Source: Haematococcus lacustris (lineage: Eukaryota; Chlorophyta; Chlorophyceae; Chlamydomonadales; Haematococcaceae). Taken from it: 64,000 bases of DNA. Made by a program: the position numbers and the translations under genes. The notes below the pieces were generated by a model. That model was given only the letters and a program-made list of their open reading frames with translations, made no database searches and was not told the origin of the DNA. Below, piece by piece: positions 34,447-44,815 of the stretch. Position 1 is the first letter of the stretch, and every line of letters starts with the position of its first letter. The stretch covers positions 12,205,407-12,269,406 of the forward strand of contig JASKMD010000026.1 of the NCBI GenBank assembly GCA_030144725.1. The letters are read 5' to 3'.

Positions 34447-35167
34447 GTTGTTGTGTTGTGTGGTGTTGCCACCTTCTTACATCAATGCATGTGCTTGGCA
34501 TCAACGATACATGTCTTCTGTAGTGGTTTTGCAAGGCGTTTGAGCATCGGTACATGTATTGCTGTAATGGTTTTGCGTGACATGTGCCTGCTGAAGTTGA
34601 GGGAGAAGGTTGAGGCACCACGGCACATGTAACAATGAAAGCCAAAGCCATCCCGAGCCATCCCGAGAACATAGTGCCAAGTGATGATGTAGCCCTGTCA
34701 TGATGCAGCTTATACTTGCATAGAGTCATGCCGTGACGTAAATGAGGTAAGGGGTGCCAGCTGGCTGACTTGTGCGCATATTCACATTTTCTATGCTCCA
34801 TGCATTGACATGCAAGCAGGCGTACTGCACTTGTGCCGTTGGCTTACGGCGTGCGTAGAAGGACTGCCAGCATCGTCTTATGATGTGCGTGAGTCTTTTA
34901 GGAGCGGAAAGCACAGGTCAGGTTTGGGCGGGCGCCGATCTGAGCTAGTGTTTTGCGGCTGCTGGGTGCCGCATACGCCTGTTACACCCGACTGCGTCAA
35001 AACTTTGTCGCGAGCTACACGGAGATTCACGCCCCAGACCGTCTCACATTTGCGGGGCCAATGGCGGGGGTGGCCTGTATTGTATCGATACAAAAAATAC
35101 ACGTTTTTTCGTGTATTTTCTTGTATTTCCTGTATCGATACATGTATTACCCATCACTGTTCACAAG

Positions 35168-36480
35168 CCACTGTGAGTATGCCCATGCAGTGGCACTTAA
35201 TGATGAGCTGAAATTCGACTGTGCAGATTTCTGCACTATGCCATGCAATGAAGATTTGATGCACACTTCTCAACTTAAAAAACCCCAACACGAGCTATCA
35301 GGAATATCAGGCACGATGTAACGGGACTCGGAGGTGCATTGGTTCTTACATTCTTGATATCTGCTGGTTCACTACTCGAGTCCCGAGGAAAGCCCAGAAC
35401 ATGACCTAAATAGCTGACTCAACCTTATCCTCACTCTTATCTAAACACGGGGATCCGCCCTACTGATCCCCTACACACGAGCTATCAGGAATATCAGGGA
35501 ATATCAATAATAGATAACCTGACATGACATAACATCTTTGACATGACCAGAACATGACCTGAAATAACATCGTTGAAGGCAGTGCCAAGCACACCAGACT
35601 TACACGAGCCCGCTGTCCAAACATGCCACCAGAGTCCATAGAAAGGTCCTCAAGCTAGGGCGCCCTGCATGCCGTCCCAAACCCTAGGTCATATTGCAGC
35701 ATACATACAGCAGCAGCATACAGCAGCAGCAGCAGCATACAGCACCTTGCATTTGGTCTTGGGCTTTCGCCGATTTCCTATTCATTCAACTTGCTATGCA
35801 TCCGTCTAGCAGAGGCGTGTGTTTTTTGAGCCTGTCTGCACATGCCTAGTAGCAGCATGCTTTTTTGTCCAGTCTCATTGTTCAGTGCAGTGTTGGCTTA
35901 GCTGCTGCTCAGCTGCGATGTGTTGGGCTGAACGATGACCGGCAGTGCAACAGTTGTAAGGCGTGGGCCCGGAAAAACTCGTAAATGCAAGCGCTCCCGT
36001 TGCTCCCGTTGCTGAGCGAGCTGCTCACCTCGTGCCCTTGCTAGCCCGGAGTAGTAGTCCGCTGCCGCCTTGAAAGATTGGCAGTGCTGACACCCTTGCA
36101 GCGCCTGTTGCGCCTCACGGTTACCCGTGGAAACTAAAGCAAACGCTGGGCTGCGAAATTGCTCAGGCTGTTCAGGCTGTGCGAGCTGAGCTGGGGGCGC
36201 GTTCGGAAGTGTGGCTGAGGTGATGGGCTGATATTCTCCGCTTGGTGATATTCTCAGCCTAAGATCGGCCTCTAGAAGTCTCGTAGTTTTAACTACGGCT
36301 AGGTCTCAGCTCGACGCTGGAACTAAGAACCGCTAAGCTGACTTACTATTGCTTGTAAAGCAATAGCGCCCGAATTCACTAAGAACCGTGGGAGACCGTA
36401 GAACCGTAGGTGGTCGAGGCAGACCGACCGAAACCGTTAGGGAGACGTCTTACAGTCAGGCTAGACAAGCAAGGGGAAAA
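35168..36480. other. Stretch without supported gene
   Basis: I see no exon chain here. A 24-bp direct repeat beginning ACACGAGCTATCAGGAATAT occurs at 35288-35311 and 35475-35498 around 163 bp of sequence. A short CAG cluster lies near 35705-35745. The rest is unremarkable. Confidence 0.5.
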
Positions 36481-37190
36481 TTGGGTACCATGCTGTTCTC
36501 CACATCCAGACCACCATTTGCTACCGCGACTGCACCGCTACCTTCAGCGTGCTAGAAAAGAAGCTCAGGCTCGCAGGTGTTTGGGCCTAAAGTTGTGTCC
36601 ACGCAACAAGGTCGTTGCACACAGGCAAATTAGTGCGGATATTCGTCATCCTAGGGGGGTAGTTTTATGATGCGGTTCGCCTCGGATTGTCCTTGCGACT
36701 CCAACGCCACTTGACGCTTGTTGAAATTCTGAGTATGTGAGCAGTTGGAGTGTAGGTACCTACAGTACTGTAGATGTCTACAGTACTGTAGATATCTACA
36801 GTACTGTAGATGTCTACAGTACTGTAGGTGTCTACAGTACTGTAGACATCTACAGTATTGTAGGTCAGATTTGACAAGGTCTCTTGTAAATAGGGTACCA
36901 TGCTGTTCTCCACATTCAAACCACCAATTGTTACCGCGATTGCACCGTCAGCTTCTGCGTGCTATAAATAGTGAGAGGCGTCGAAGCGTAGGCCCGCAAG
37001 CTCGATATGGGTATTTGTGCCGAAAGTTGTGTCCACGCAATAAGGTCGCCATAGGGAGCTACATACATACGTGTAAGGTCTAAGGCCGGGGCCCGTCTCT
37101 ATCGCAAGCTAGGTCCGTTCTGTCGGTTGTACTGGGTACCTCGGCTTGCAAGCTCCCGCAAAGCTGTGGATGTTGATGATGCCCCGCAAT
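36480..37190. repeat. Tandemly duplicated sequence flanking a palindrome array
   Basis: GGTACCATGCTGTTCTCCAC starts two similar stretches, 36486-36640 and 36896-37050, that share the AAAGTTGTGTCCACGCAA segment. The part at 37080-37190 (GGCCGGGGCCCGTCTCT, then TCGGTTGTACTGGGTA) recurs at 43040-43150 beside the third palindrome array. So the arrays travel with a conserved flank. No coding function is supported. Confidence 0.7.
36759..36864. repeat. CTACAGTACTGTAG palindrome array, 6 copies
   Basis: 14-bp perfect palindromes with GTAC in the centre, spaced at 18 bp by 4-bp linkers (ATGT, ATAT). The last copy has one mismatch. Confidence 0.9.
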
Positions 37191-37567
37191 CACAACAACC
37201 TCCTGCACCGCACCCTCCCGTGTAATATCGAGTGCGGCAGAGATTGCCCCAAAAGTTGTTTGCGGTTGGCCCTCAACCATCCATCATTACATCTAACCTC
37301 ACATCATTACATCATGACTCTTAGCCTACATCATTACATCACCACTTGTTATCCTAACACAAGGGCTAGGCTCAGGGTCGGTAACGAATCCTAGAGGCTG
37401 AGTAGGGCTGGGCAGGGCTGGGCTGGGCTCGGCAACATAGGCACGCTTTGTTGTCAGCGCATTTGCATAGCACTGTCGGGATAGCAAACGAGCTTGGGCT
37501 ACATTGAGTTGTTCCTGCATGGGGGTGAAGGGGGCATGGGGGTTAAGGATGCATGGGGGGAAGGCAC

Positions 37568-38055
37568 CTACAGTACTGTAGACCTCTACAGTACTGTAGA
37601 CTAGCTACAGTACTGTAGACTAGCTACAGTACTGTAGACCCCTACAGTACTGTAGATACCTACAGTACTGTAGACACCTACAGTACTGTAGATACCTACA
37701 GTACTGTAGACACCTACAGTACTGTAGACACCCTACAGTACTGTAGACACCTACAGTACTGTAGACATCCTACAGTACTGTAGACACCTACAGTACTGTA
37801 GACATCTACAGTACTGTAGACACCTACAGTACTGTAGACACCTACAGTACTGTAGACACCTACAGTACTGTAGACACCTACAGTACTGTAGACATCCTAC
37901 AGTACTGTAGACACCTACAGTACTGTAGACACCTACAGTACTGTAGACACCTACAGTACTGTAGACATCTACAGTACTGTAGACACCTACAGTACTGTAG
38001 AAATCTACAGTACTGTAGACACCTACAGTACTGTAGACACCTACAGTACTGTAGG
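37568..38055. repeat. CTACAGTACTGTAG palindrome array, about 27 copies
   Basis: Near-perfect 18-bp periodic array; the usual linker is ACAC or ACAT. Reading frames through it (for example YSTVG repeats) are by-products. Confidence 0.92.
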
Positions 38056-38660
38056 CAGCAGCAGCATGGGTGGCAGCAGCAGCAGGGGGGGGGGGCAGCA
38101 GCAGCAGTAGGGGGGCAGCAGCAGCAGCAGTAGGGGGGCAGCAGCAGCAGCAGCAGGGGGGCAGCAGCAGCAGCAGGGGGGGGGGCAGCAGCAGCAGCGG
38201 GGGGGGCAGCAGCAGCAGCAGCAGGGGCGCAGCAGCAGCAGCAGTAGGGGGGCAGCAGCAGCAGCAGCAGGGGGGCAGCAGCAGCAGCAGGGGGGCAGCA
38301 GCAGCAGCAGCAGGGGGGCAGCAGCAGCAGCAGGGGGGCAGCAACAGCAGCTGGGGCGAAGCAGCAGCAGCAGTAGGGGGGCAGCAGCAGCAGCAGCAGG
38401 GGGGCAGCAGCAGCAGCAGGGGGGCAGCAGCAGCAGCAGCAGGGGCGCAGCAGCAGCAGCAGCAGCAGTAGGGGGGCAGCAGCAGCAGCAGCGGGGGGGC
38501 AGCAGCAGCAGCAGCAGGGGGGCAGCAGCAGCAGCAGGGGCGCAGCAGCAGCAGCAGCAGGGGGGCAGCAGCAGCAGCAGGGGGGCAGCAGCAGCAGCTG
38601 GGGCGAAGCAGCAGCAGCAGTAGGGGGGCAGCAGCAGCAGCAGCAGGGGCGCAGCAGCAG
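38056..38660. repeat. GGGGGGCAGCAGCAG minisatellite
   Basis: About 600 bp of CAG runs separated by runs of five to nine G, directly abutting the palindrome array. It is open on both strands in several frames. Confidence 0.9.
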
Positions 38661-38929
38661 ATATAGTAGGGGCACTGTAGCACCTACCTACCTTTTGGCT
38701 GCTTGATGACTGCTGCTAGGAAGGGGATGGGGAAGGGTGTGACGATCAATCCTGCAGCGGGACAAGGGGCATGCTAGCGGTTAAGGTGGGTACAGGGTGC
38801 CACATACCTGCACTCACCTTTTGCTGGGGTGTGGTGTATATGTGTGTGGGAGGAAGGGGAGGAAGGGGAGGGAAGGGAAGGAGAGGTCCATGGGGAGGGC
38901 GAGAGAAGTGGGGAGGGCATCGATAGTCT
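38661..38929. other. Purine-rich spacer
   Basis: No gene seen. 38840-38920 is a G/A-rich tract (GGAAGGGGAGG type). Confidence 0.5.
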
Positions 38930-39490
38930 CAGGTGTAGGCGCACAAGACCTCACTCGTGCAAATTAAGGCCTGGCTGGCTTGTAAAACTTGAGAGTTGAG
39001 ATCTGAAACTTGGTATGTGGGTTGCTGTGACCTAGAGGGTGACAAGACTCTCTTGGGCCAAAGTGTAATTCTCACTCGGTGTCGAGCTGCTGGGCCAGGT
39101 ATGGGGCTGAGACCCTGATTTTGGCTAAGGGAGTTGGCACCGTGTGACCAAAGTGACTTTTCATGAAATGTGAGTATGAGCGATTGTAAAGGGTGGTTAC
39201 AGCTGCCCAACCTAGTAGGTGGCATGCAAAAAGTCCCAGCCAGTGATGAGCTTTGGCCCGTGTCCTAGGACCCTGTACCGGTTCCTAGCGTCACAATGGT
39301 CGTAGGACCCGGTGCAGGGTCCTGTGTACCTGATGAGTGTAGATGTTTTAATCATTCCTTGCATCCCTATGTGATAGAACCCTGCTAGGATTCCTTCATA
39401 GCTTGTGTTGGTTCTGTTGACCCCGTTTGGATGCTTTTGTCTATGTGTGCCAGGACCCTGTACAGGGTCCCACGATGAGTGCCTTCCCAC

Positions 39491-40018
39491 ACAGGGTCCT
39501 GGCACCACACCACAGGGTTCTGGCTCACAGGGTCCTGGCACCTCACCACAGGGTCCTGGCACCACAGGGTCCTGGTACCTCACCACAGGGTCCTGGCACC
39601 ACACCACAGGGTCCTGGTTCCTCACCACAGGGTTCTGGCCCACAGGGTCCTGGCATCACACCACAGGGTCCTGGCACCACACCACAGGGTCTTGGCCTAC
39701 AGGGTCCTGGCACCTCACCACAGGGTCCGGGCCTACAGGGTCCTGGTACCACACCACAGGGTCCTGGCACCGCAGGGTCCTGGCACCACACCACAGGGTC
39801 CTGCCCCACAGGGTCCTGTCACCATACCACAGGGTCCTGGTACCTCACCACAGGGTCCTGGCACCACAGGGTCCTGGCACCTCACCACAGGGTTCTGGCC
39901 CACCGGGTCCTGGCACCCCACCACAGGGTCCTGGCACCACACCACAGGTTCTTGTCCTACAGGGTCCTGGCACCACACCACAGGGTCCTGGCACCGCACC
40001 ACAGGTTCTTGTCCTACA
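39491..40018. repeat. CACAGGGTCCTGGCACCACA minisatellite
   Basis: About 20-bp units, with variants CTCACC, GGCCC and GGCCTA between CACAGGGTCCTGG cores. The shorter array at 55700-55820 is the inverted counterpart. Confidence 0.9.
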
Positions 40019-40040
40019 GCATACGTTGCATACGTTGTGG

Positions 40041-40312
40041 CAGGACCCTGTAAATAAATGTCGCAGGACCCTGTAGCCGTGCGGCAGGACCTGTAAATAA
40101 ATGTCGTAGGACCCTGTAGCCGTGCGGCAGGACCCTGTAAATAAATGTCGCAGGACCCTGTAGCCGTGCGGCAGGACCCTGTAAATAAATGTCGTAGGAC
40201 CCTGTAGCCGTGCGGCAGGACCCTGTAAATAAATGTCGTAGGACCCTGTAGCCGTGCGGCAGGACCCTGTAAATAAATGTCGTAGGACCCTGTAGCCGTG
40301 CGGCAGAACCCT
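40041..40312. repeat. 44-bp tandem repeat with CCTGTAAATAAATGTCG, about six copies
   Basis: Each unit contains CCTGTAAATAAATGTCGYAG followed by GACCCTGTAGCCGTGCGGCA. It ends in a GTAC palindrome at 40320-40340. Confidence 0.88.
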
Positions 40313-40695
40313 GTGGCCCAGGACCCTGTACAGGGTCGGTAGGATCCGGTACAGGGTTAGGTAACTTTTCAAATAGTTATAACATCGCAGCAACTTTGAG
40401 TTTTTCGATGATTACAACGGCGATGAGTCGGCCTTTCCTGGGGCTATCTGCAGTATGCCTCCCGGGAAGAAATGACGTAGGCGACTTCCGGCCTTAATCG
40501 GCGCGAGTGCTGCGGCAATGGTGTGACGATTTGTCAACGGAAGCAAACATTGGACATGGGTACTGGATGCACTCACCATTAGAGTAGGGAGATGTAGAGC
40601 TGGCAGATGGAGGGGCAGGTGTAGCAGCCCTCCATTACAACCCACCTTCCTTTGTCCTCACCTCAGTAGGAAGTGCAGTGTGGGAGAGTAGGGTT

Positions 40696-41175
40696 GGGCT
40701 GGGCTGGGCTGGGCTGGGCTGGGCTGGGCTGGGCTGGGCTGGGCTGGGCTGGGCTGGGCTGGGCTGGGCTGGGCTGGGCTGGGCTGGGCTGGGCTGGGCT
40801 GGGCTGGGCTGGGCTGGGCTGGGCTGGGCTGGGCTGGGCTGGGCTGGGCTGGGCTGGGCTGGGCTGGGCTGGGCTGGGCTGGGCTGGGCTGGGCTGGGCT
40901 GGGCTGGGCTGGGCTGGGCTGGGCTGGGCTGGGCTGGGCTGGGCTGGGCTGGGCTGGGCTGGGCTGGGCTGGGCTGGGCTGGGCTGGGCTGGGCTGGGCT
41001 GGGCTGGGCTGGGCTGGGCTGGGCTGGGCTGGGCTGGGCTGGGCTGGGCTGGGCTGGGCTGGGCTGGGCTGGGCTGGGCTGGGCTGGGCTGGGCTGGGCT
41101 GGGCTGGGCTGGGCTGGGCTGGGCTGGGCTGGGCTGGGCTGGGCTGGGCTGGGCTGGGCTGGGCTGGGCTGGGCT
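40696..41175. repeat. (GGGCT)96 pentanucleotide array
   Basis: 480 bp of uninterrupted GGGCT. Because five is not a multiple of three, each strand reads GLGWA or PAQPS in every frame, which explains the very long open frames here. Confidence 0.97.
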
Positions 41176-41236
41176 GCAACACAAGGGAGGCAACACAAGG
41201 GAGGCAACAGTGGGAACGTTGTGAGAGGTGATGAAA

Positions 41237-41336
41237 TGGTGGTGGTGGTGGTGGTGGTGGTGGTGGTGGTGGTGGTGGTGGTGGTGGTGGTGGTGGTGGT
41301 GGTGGTGGTGGTGGTGGTGGTGGTGGTGGTGGTGGT
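41237..41336. repeat. (GGT)33 trinucleotide array
   Basis: Uninterrupted array shortly after the GGGCT array, separated from it by three imperfect copies of CAACACAAGGGAGG-type sequence. Confidence 0.97.
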
Positions 41337-42069
41337 GAGGGGGACTGGGAGGGGGTGGTAATCAGGGGGGTACTAGGCGTGATTGTAAGACCTGCAGCAA
41401 CCAGGTGTGGTAGCGGTTAGGCTGGATACTAAGGGCTATGCTGCGCAATGCTAGCTCCTTCTAAGCTCTTACCTTGGTCCTAAGCTCTTACCATAGTCCG
41501 TCTGGCCTCTTCGCTGCTCACAACACGTTGCACCTGCCTTGCGTTGGTGCATCAATGCTTGCGATTCATTGCGGAGAATCGTTGCGAGGAAACTGGCCGC
41601 GAGGCTAGCTGCGATGCTGGCTGCGAGGCTGGCTGCGAGGCTGGCTGCGAAACTGGCTGCGAGGCTGGCTGCGAGGAAAATGGTTGCGAGGCTGGCTGCG
41701 AGGTGAGATCCTCGCACCGAGCTGCCTCGCAGGTATGCTTCTGCGCTGCTGGACCAGCTGTGTGGCCGCGAGGTATGGGCTAGATGTGGCTGCCGAGTAT
41801 GTGGCTGCGAGTATGTGGCTGCGAGTATGGGCTAGATGTGGCTGCGAGTATGGGTAACTTCGTGCGATGCCATCTGTGGACCAGCTGTTTGGCCGCGAGG
41901 TTGATTGCCGAGTATGTGGCTGCGAGTATGGGCTAGATGCGGCTGCGAGTATGGGTAACCTCGTGCGATGCCATCGCAGCAATACCGGCTACACGATGCT
42001 GCGACTAAGTGTTGGACGGATGTATTGAATGCAAGTGAGATGTTCAGCATTTTTCTAAGTGCTTAAAGG
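41337..42069. other. GCTGCGAGG-type repeats, no gene
   Basis: 41580-41715 has imperfect copies of GGCTGCGAGGCT. 41765-41960 repeats GTGGCTGCGAGTATGGGCTA. No exon structure is supported. Confidence 0.65.
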
Positions 42070-42878
42070 CTACAGTACTGTAAGTGGTCTCTCGAGGTAC
42101 CTCGAGGTACCTCGAGGTACTGTAGATGTCTACAGTACTGTAGATGTCTACAGTACTGTAGATGTCTACAGTACTGTAGATGTCTACAGTACTGTAGGTA
42201 CCTACAGTACTGTAAATGGTCTCTCGAGGTACCTCGAGGTACCTAAAGTACTGTAGATGTCTACAGTACTGTAGATGTCTACAGTACTGTAGATGTCTAC
42301 AGTACTGTAGATGTCTACAGTACTGTAGACACCTACAGTACTGTAAATGGTCTCTCGAGGTACCTCGAGGTACCTCGAGGTACTGTAGATGTCTACAGTA
42401 CTGTAGATGTCTACAGTACTGTAGATGTCTACAGTACTGTAGATGTCTACAGTACTATAGATGTCAACAGTACTGTAGGTACCTACAGTACTGTAAATGG
42501 TCTCTCGAGGTACCTCGAGGTACCTACAGTACTGTAGATGTCTACAGTACTGTAGATGTCTACAGTACTGTAGATGTCTACAGTACTGTAGATGTCTACA
42601 GTACTGTAGATGTCTACAGTACTGTAGACACCTACAGTACTGTAAATGGTCTCTCGAGGTACCTCGAGGTACCTACAGTACTGTAGATGTCTACAGTACT
42701 GTAGATGTCTACAGTACTGTAGATGTCTACAGTACTGTTAGTGGTCTCTCGAGGTACCTCGACAGTACTGTAGACATCTACAGTACTGTAGGTACCTACA
42801 GTACTGTAGATGTCTACAGTACTGTTCGTGTACTCGCGAGGTACCCCGACAGTACTGTAGATACCTACAGTACTGTAG
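42070..42878. repeat. Compound GTAC palindrome array, about 35 copies
   Basis: Blocks of CTACAGTACTGTAG alternate with blocks of TCTCGAGGTACCTCGAGG, itself built on the palindrome CTCGAGGTACCTCGAG with GTAC at its centre. The blocks form a higher-order repeat of roughly 140-150 bp (starts near 42090, 42220, 42350, 42497 and 42648). Confidence 0.92.
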
Positions 42879-43304
42879 CATGGCCGTATCTCACCAACCG
42901 CGCAAAATCACGAATTTTAGTTTCAACCCCCAATCTTACAATGCCTTCATTTGACTATGTACCAAGTCCGAGGCTCCGAATCTCAAAAATGCTGTTACTA
43001 ATTTGCCTGAGTGTGTAGGGAGCGGTACACATACGTATAAAGGCTAAGGCCGGGGTCCGTCTCTCTCGCTGGCCAGGTCCGTTCAGTCGGTTGTACTGGG
43101 TAGCTCGGCTTCCTAGCTCCCGCAAAGCTGTGGATGTTAATAATGCCCAAGCTCCAAACCCTCCTATCACTCGTGGAGAATAAGGCCGAGTCGGCGATTT
43201 TAGGTAAGGGGTACTGCAGATAGCCCTTTCAAAGGCCGTTCCATCGCCATATGTTTCATGATTTTAATCGACGTGGTTGGGCTGTAATCGGCCTTTAGCT
43301 GAAG
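42879..43304. other. Flank of palindrome array, no gene
   Basis: 43040-43150 matches 37080-37190. The remainder shows nothing I can support. Confidence 0.55.
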
Positions 43305-43625
43305 GTGCAGAACCTTGTGCAGGGTTTCGCCAAACCGTGTACAAGGTTTCAACTGGCTCAGCCCCTAGGTGGCCGTCAAGCCAGTTCCTGACCCTGTGCA
43401 GGGTTTCATAGACCGTGTGCAGGGTTTCACTGACCGTGCACAGGGTTTCAAATACCTTGCACAGGGTTTCATAGACCGTGTACAGGGTTTGGTGTGGCTC
43501 AGTTCCTAGGCGTTTCTGACCGTGTGCAGGGTTTCGCTGACCGTGTGCAGGGTTTCAAAGACCTAGTGCAGGGTTTCATAGACCTAGTGCAGGGTTCCAT
43601 AGACCGTGCACAGGGTTTGGTGTTG
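43305..43625. repeat. GTGCAGGGTTTC minisatellite
   Basis: Irregular copies of GACCGTGTGCAGGGTTTC and GACCTAGTGCAGGGTTTC. The core ACCNTGYRCAGGGT is a degenerate form of the GTAC palindrome seen at 39265 and 56040. Confidence 0.85.
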
Positions 43626-44620
43626 CTCAGTTCCTTACACACGAACTCCTAGCTACAACTTGCAACAACATCGCAACACACATGTCTCAATGCATTAACA
43701 CCCCGCTACACCTCGCAACAACATCGCTATCACCTCGCTACACCACTGCAAACAACATGTCTTGACGCACAAACAACTCGCAAACACCTCGCTACACCAC
43801 TGCAAACAACATGTCACGACGCACAAACACTTCGAAACAACTCGGTACACCTCGCTAACCCACATGGCACGGCGCTCTACAACCCCGCAAAGACATGTAC
43901 AAGACACCACTCATGGCATTCGCATTCCTGGATGCCTCTCCACACATGCACTCTCTTAGCTGCCACTCCTACTATGCACTTTGGGCTGCCACTCATGGCA
44001 TGCGCACCCCTGGCTGCCAGTTCTGGCTGCCAGTCCTGGCCATTGCACTTGGCTGCTGTTCACAGCTAGGAGGTGGTGGTGGTGATGTGGGGAAGGCTGC
44101 ACCAGCCGCGCAGCAGCTGCCTCTTGGCTGATCATGCCTTGCACCACCTGCCCCATAGCAGCTGGCTCCTTGTTGCTCTCTTAAGGCTGGCTCCTTGTTG
44201 CTCATGCCTTGCCACACCTGCCAACAAGCAGCTGGCTCCTTGTTGCTCATGCCTTGCCACACCTGCCACATGGCAGCTGGCTCATGGCTACACACGTCAT
44301 GTACCACCTCATGGCTGCAACTCCTAGCTGCCGCTCCAGGCTGCCGCTCCAGGCTGCTGCTCCGGGCTGCTACTCTGGGCTGCTATTGATGGCTTGGGAG
44401 GTGGTGGTGGAAGTGTGGTAAGGTGAGGGTAAGGTAGGGGAGGGGAGGGGTTGCAGTGTAGCGCAGGAGGGGGGAAGAGGAGCGACACGGGTGAGTTTGT
44501 GGGTAAGGGGAAGGACAAGGGAAGGGTGTGACCATTAGACCTGCAGCAAACAAGGGGCATGCTAGCCATCAGGCTTGGTACCAAGAGCCATCTGCTTCAT
44601 GCTGGCCACTCACCGTTTGC
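43626..44620. other. Low-complexity stretch without supported gene
   Basis: 43700-43870 repeats CACCTCGCTACACCACTGCA. 44160-44290 has three copies of GGCTCCTTGTTGCTCATGCC. G-rich sequence follows. Open frames here are repeat by-products. Confidence 0.55.
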
Positions 44621-44763
44621 TGGGGTGGGGTGGGGTGGGGTGGGGTGGGGTGGGGTGGGGTGGGGTGGGGTGGGGTGGGGTGGGGTGGGGTGGGGTGGGG
44701 TGGGGTGGGGTGGGGTGGGGTGGGGTGGGGTGGGGTGGGGTGGGGTGGGGTGGGGTGGGGTGG
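44621..44763. repeat. (GGGGT)n pentanucleotide array, about 28 copies
   Basis: Pure TGGGG array that decays into three 29-bp copies up to 44815. The flanks (GTGTGACCRTYA, CACCTGCA-GCAAA) before and after the array are also duplicated (44527-44550 and 44818-44845). Confidence 0.95.
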
Positions 44764-44815
44764 GATAGGGGAGGGGTGGGGTGGGATAGGGGAGGGGTGG
44801 GGTGGGATAGGGGTG

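Larger units (their letters stand above)
30752..35075. mobile_element. TIR element with 4-bp duplication TGTA, hosting an LTR element
   Basis: The termini GGTCACCCCCGCCATTGG (left) and GGCCACCCCCGCCATTGG (right, reverse complement) match for about 27 bp with one mismatch. TGTA flanks both sides (30748-30751, 35076-35079). Without the LTR insertion it is about 1.5 kb. Short open frames occur on both strands (for example a helix-rich one at 30841-31023 minus), but none is recognisable. It belongs to the same family as 28917-29871. Confidence 0.85.
29928..35159. mobile_element. hAT-like element carrying two nested insertions
   Basis: The ends are CAGTGATGGGTAATACA and its reverse complement (17 bp), flanked by the 8-bp duplication TTCACAAG at 29920-29927 and 35160-35167. 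Removing the inner element and its duplication leaves about 0.9 kb without a transposase, so this is a non-autonomous, MITE-like hAT. Its left part folds back on itself. The duplication length and CAGTG ends support the hAT assignment. Confidence 0.88.
38930..40320 (-). repeat. Dispersed repeat with conserved head and palindromic minisatellite, copy 1
   Basis: The head at 38930-39250 is the reverse complement (diverged) of 46437-46715, sharing for example CTTTGGCCCAAG and CACCTACTAGG-type blocks. 39258-39560 is the reverse complement (diverged) of 55760-56065. GTAC-centred palindromes of the type AGGACCCTGTACAGGGTCCT mark the middle (39265-39330, 39450-39470), and a minisatellite follows. Some minus-strand frames in the head resemble the 46472 frame, but stops interrupt them, so I treat the head as non-coding or decayed. 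Confidence 0.75.

Noticed and set aside
37568..38055. CRISPR-like array
   Set aside because: The repeat is a 14-bp palindrome with 4-bp linkers; there are no unique spacers, leader or cas genes, and the surroundings are eukaryotic.
38077..38683. Cys/Pro/Ala-rich secreted protein on the minus strand
   Set aside because: It is the translation of the CAG/poly-G minisatellite and the palindrome array.
40635..41361. Open frames of 170-230 codons (GLGWA, PAQPS repeats) on both strands
   Set aside because: They are produced by the GGGCT pentamer, which has no stop in any frame; no start, intron or domain supports coding.
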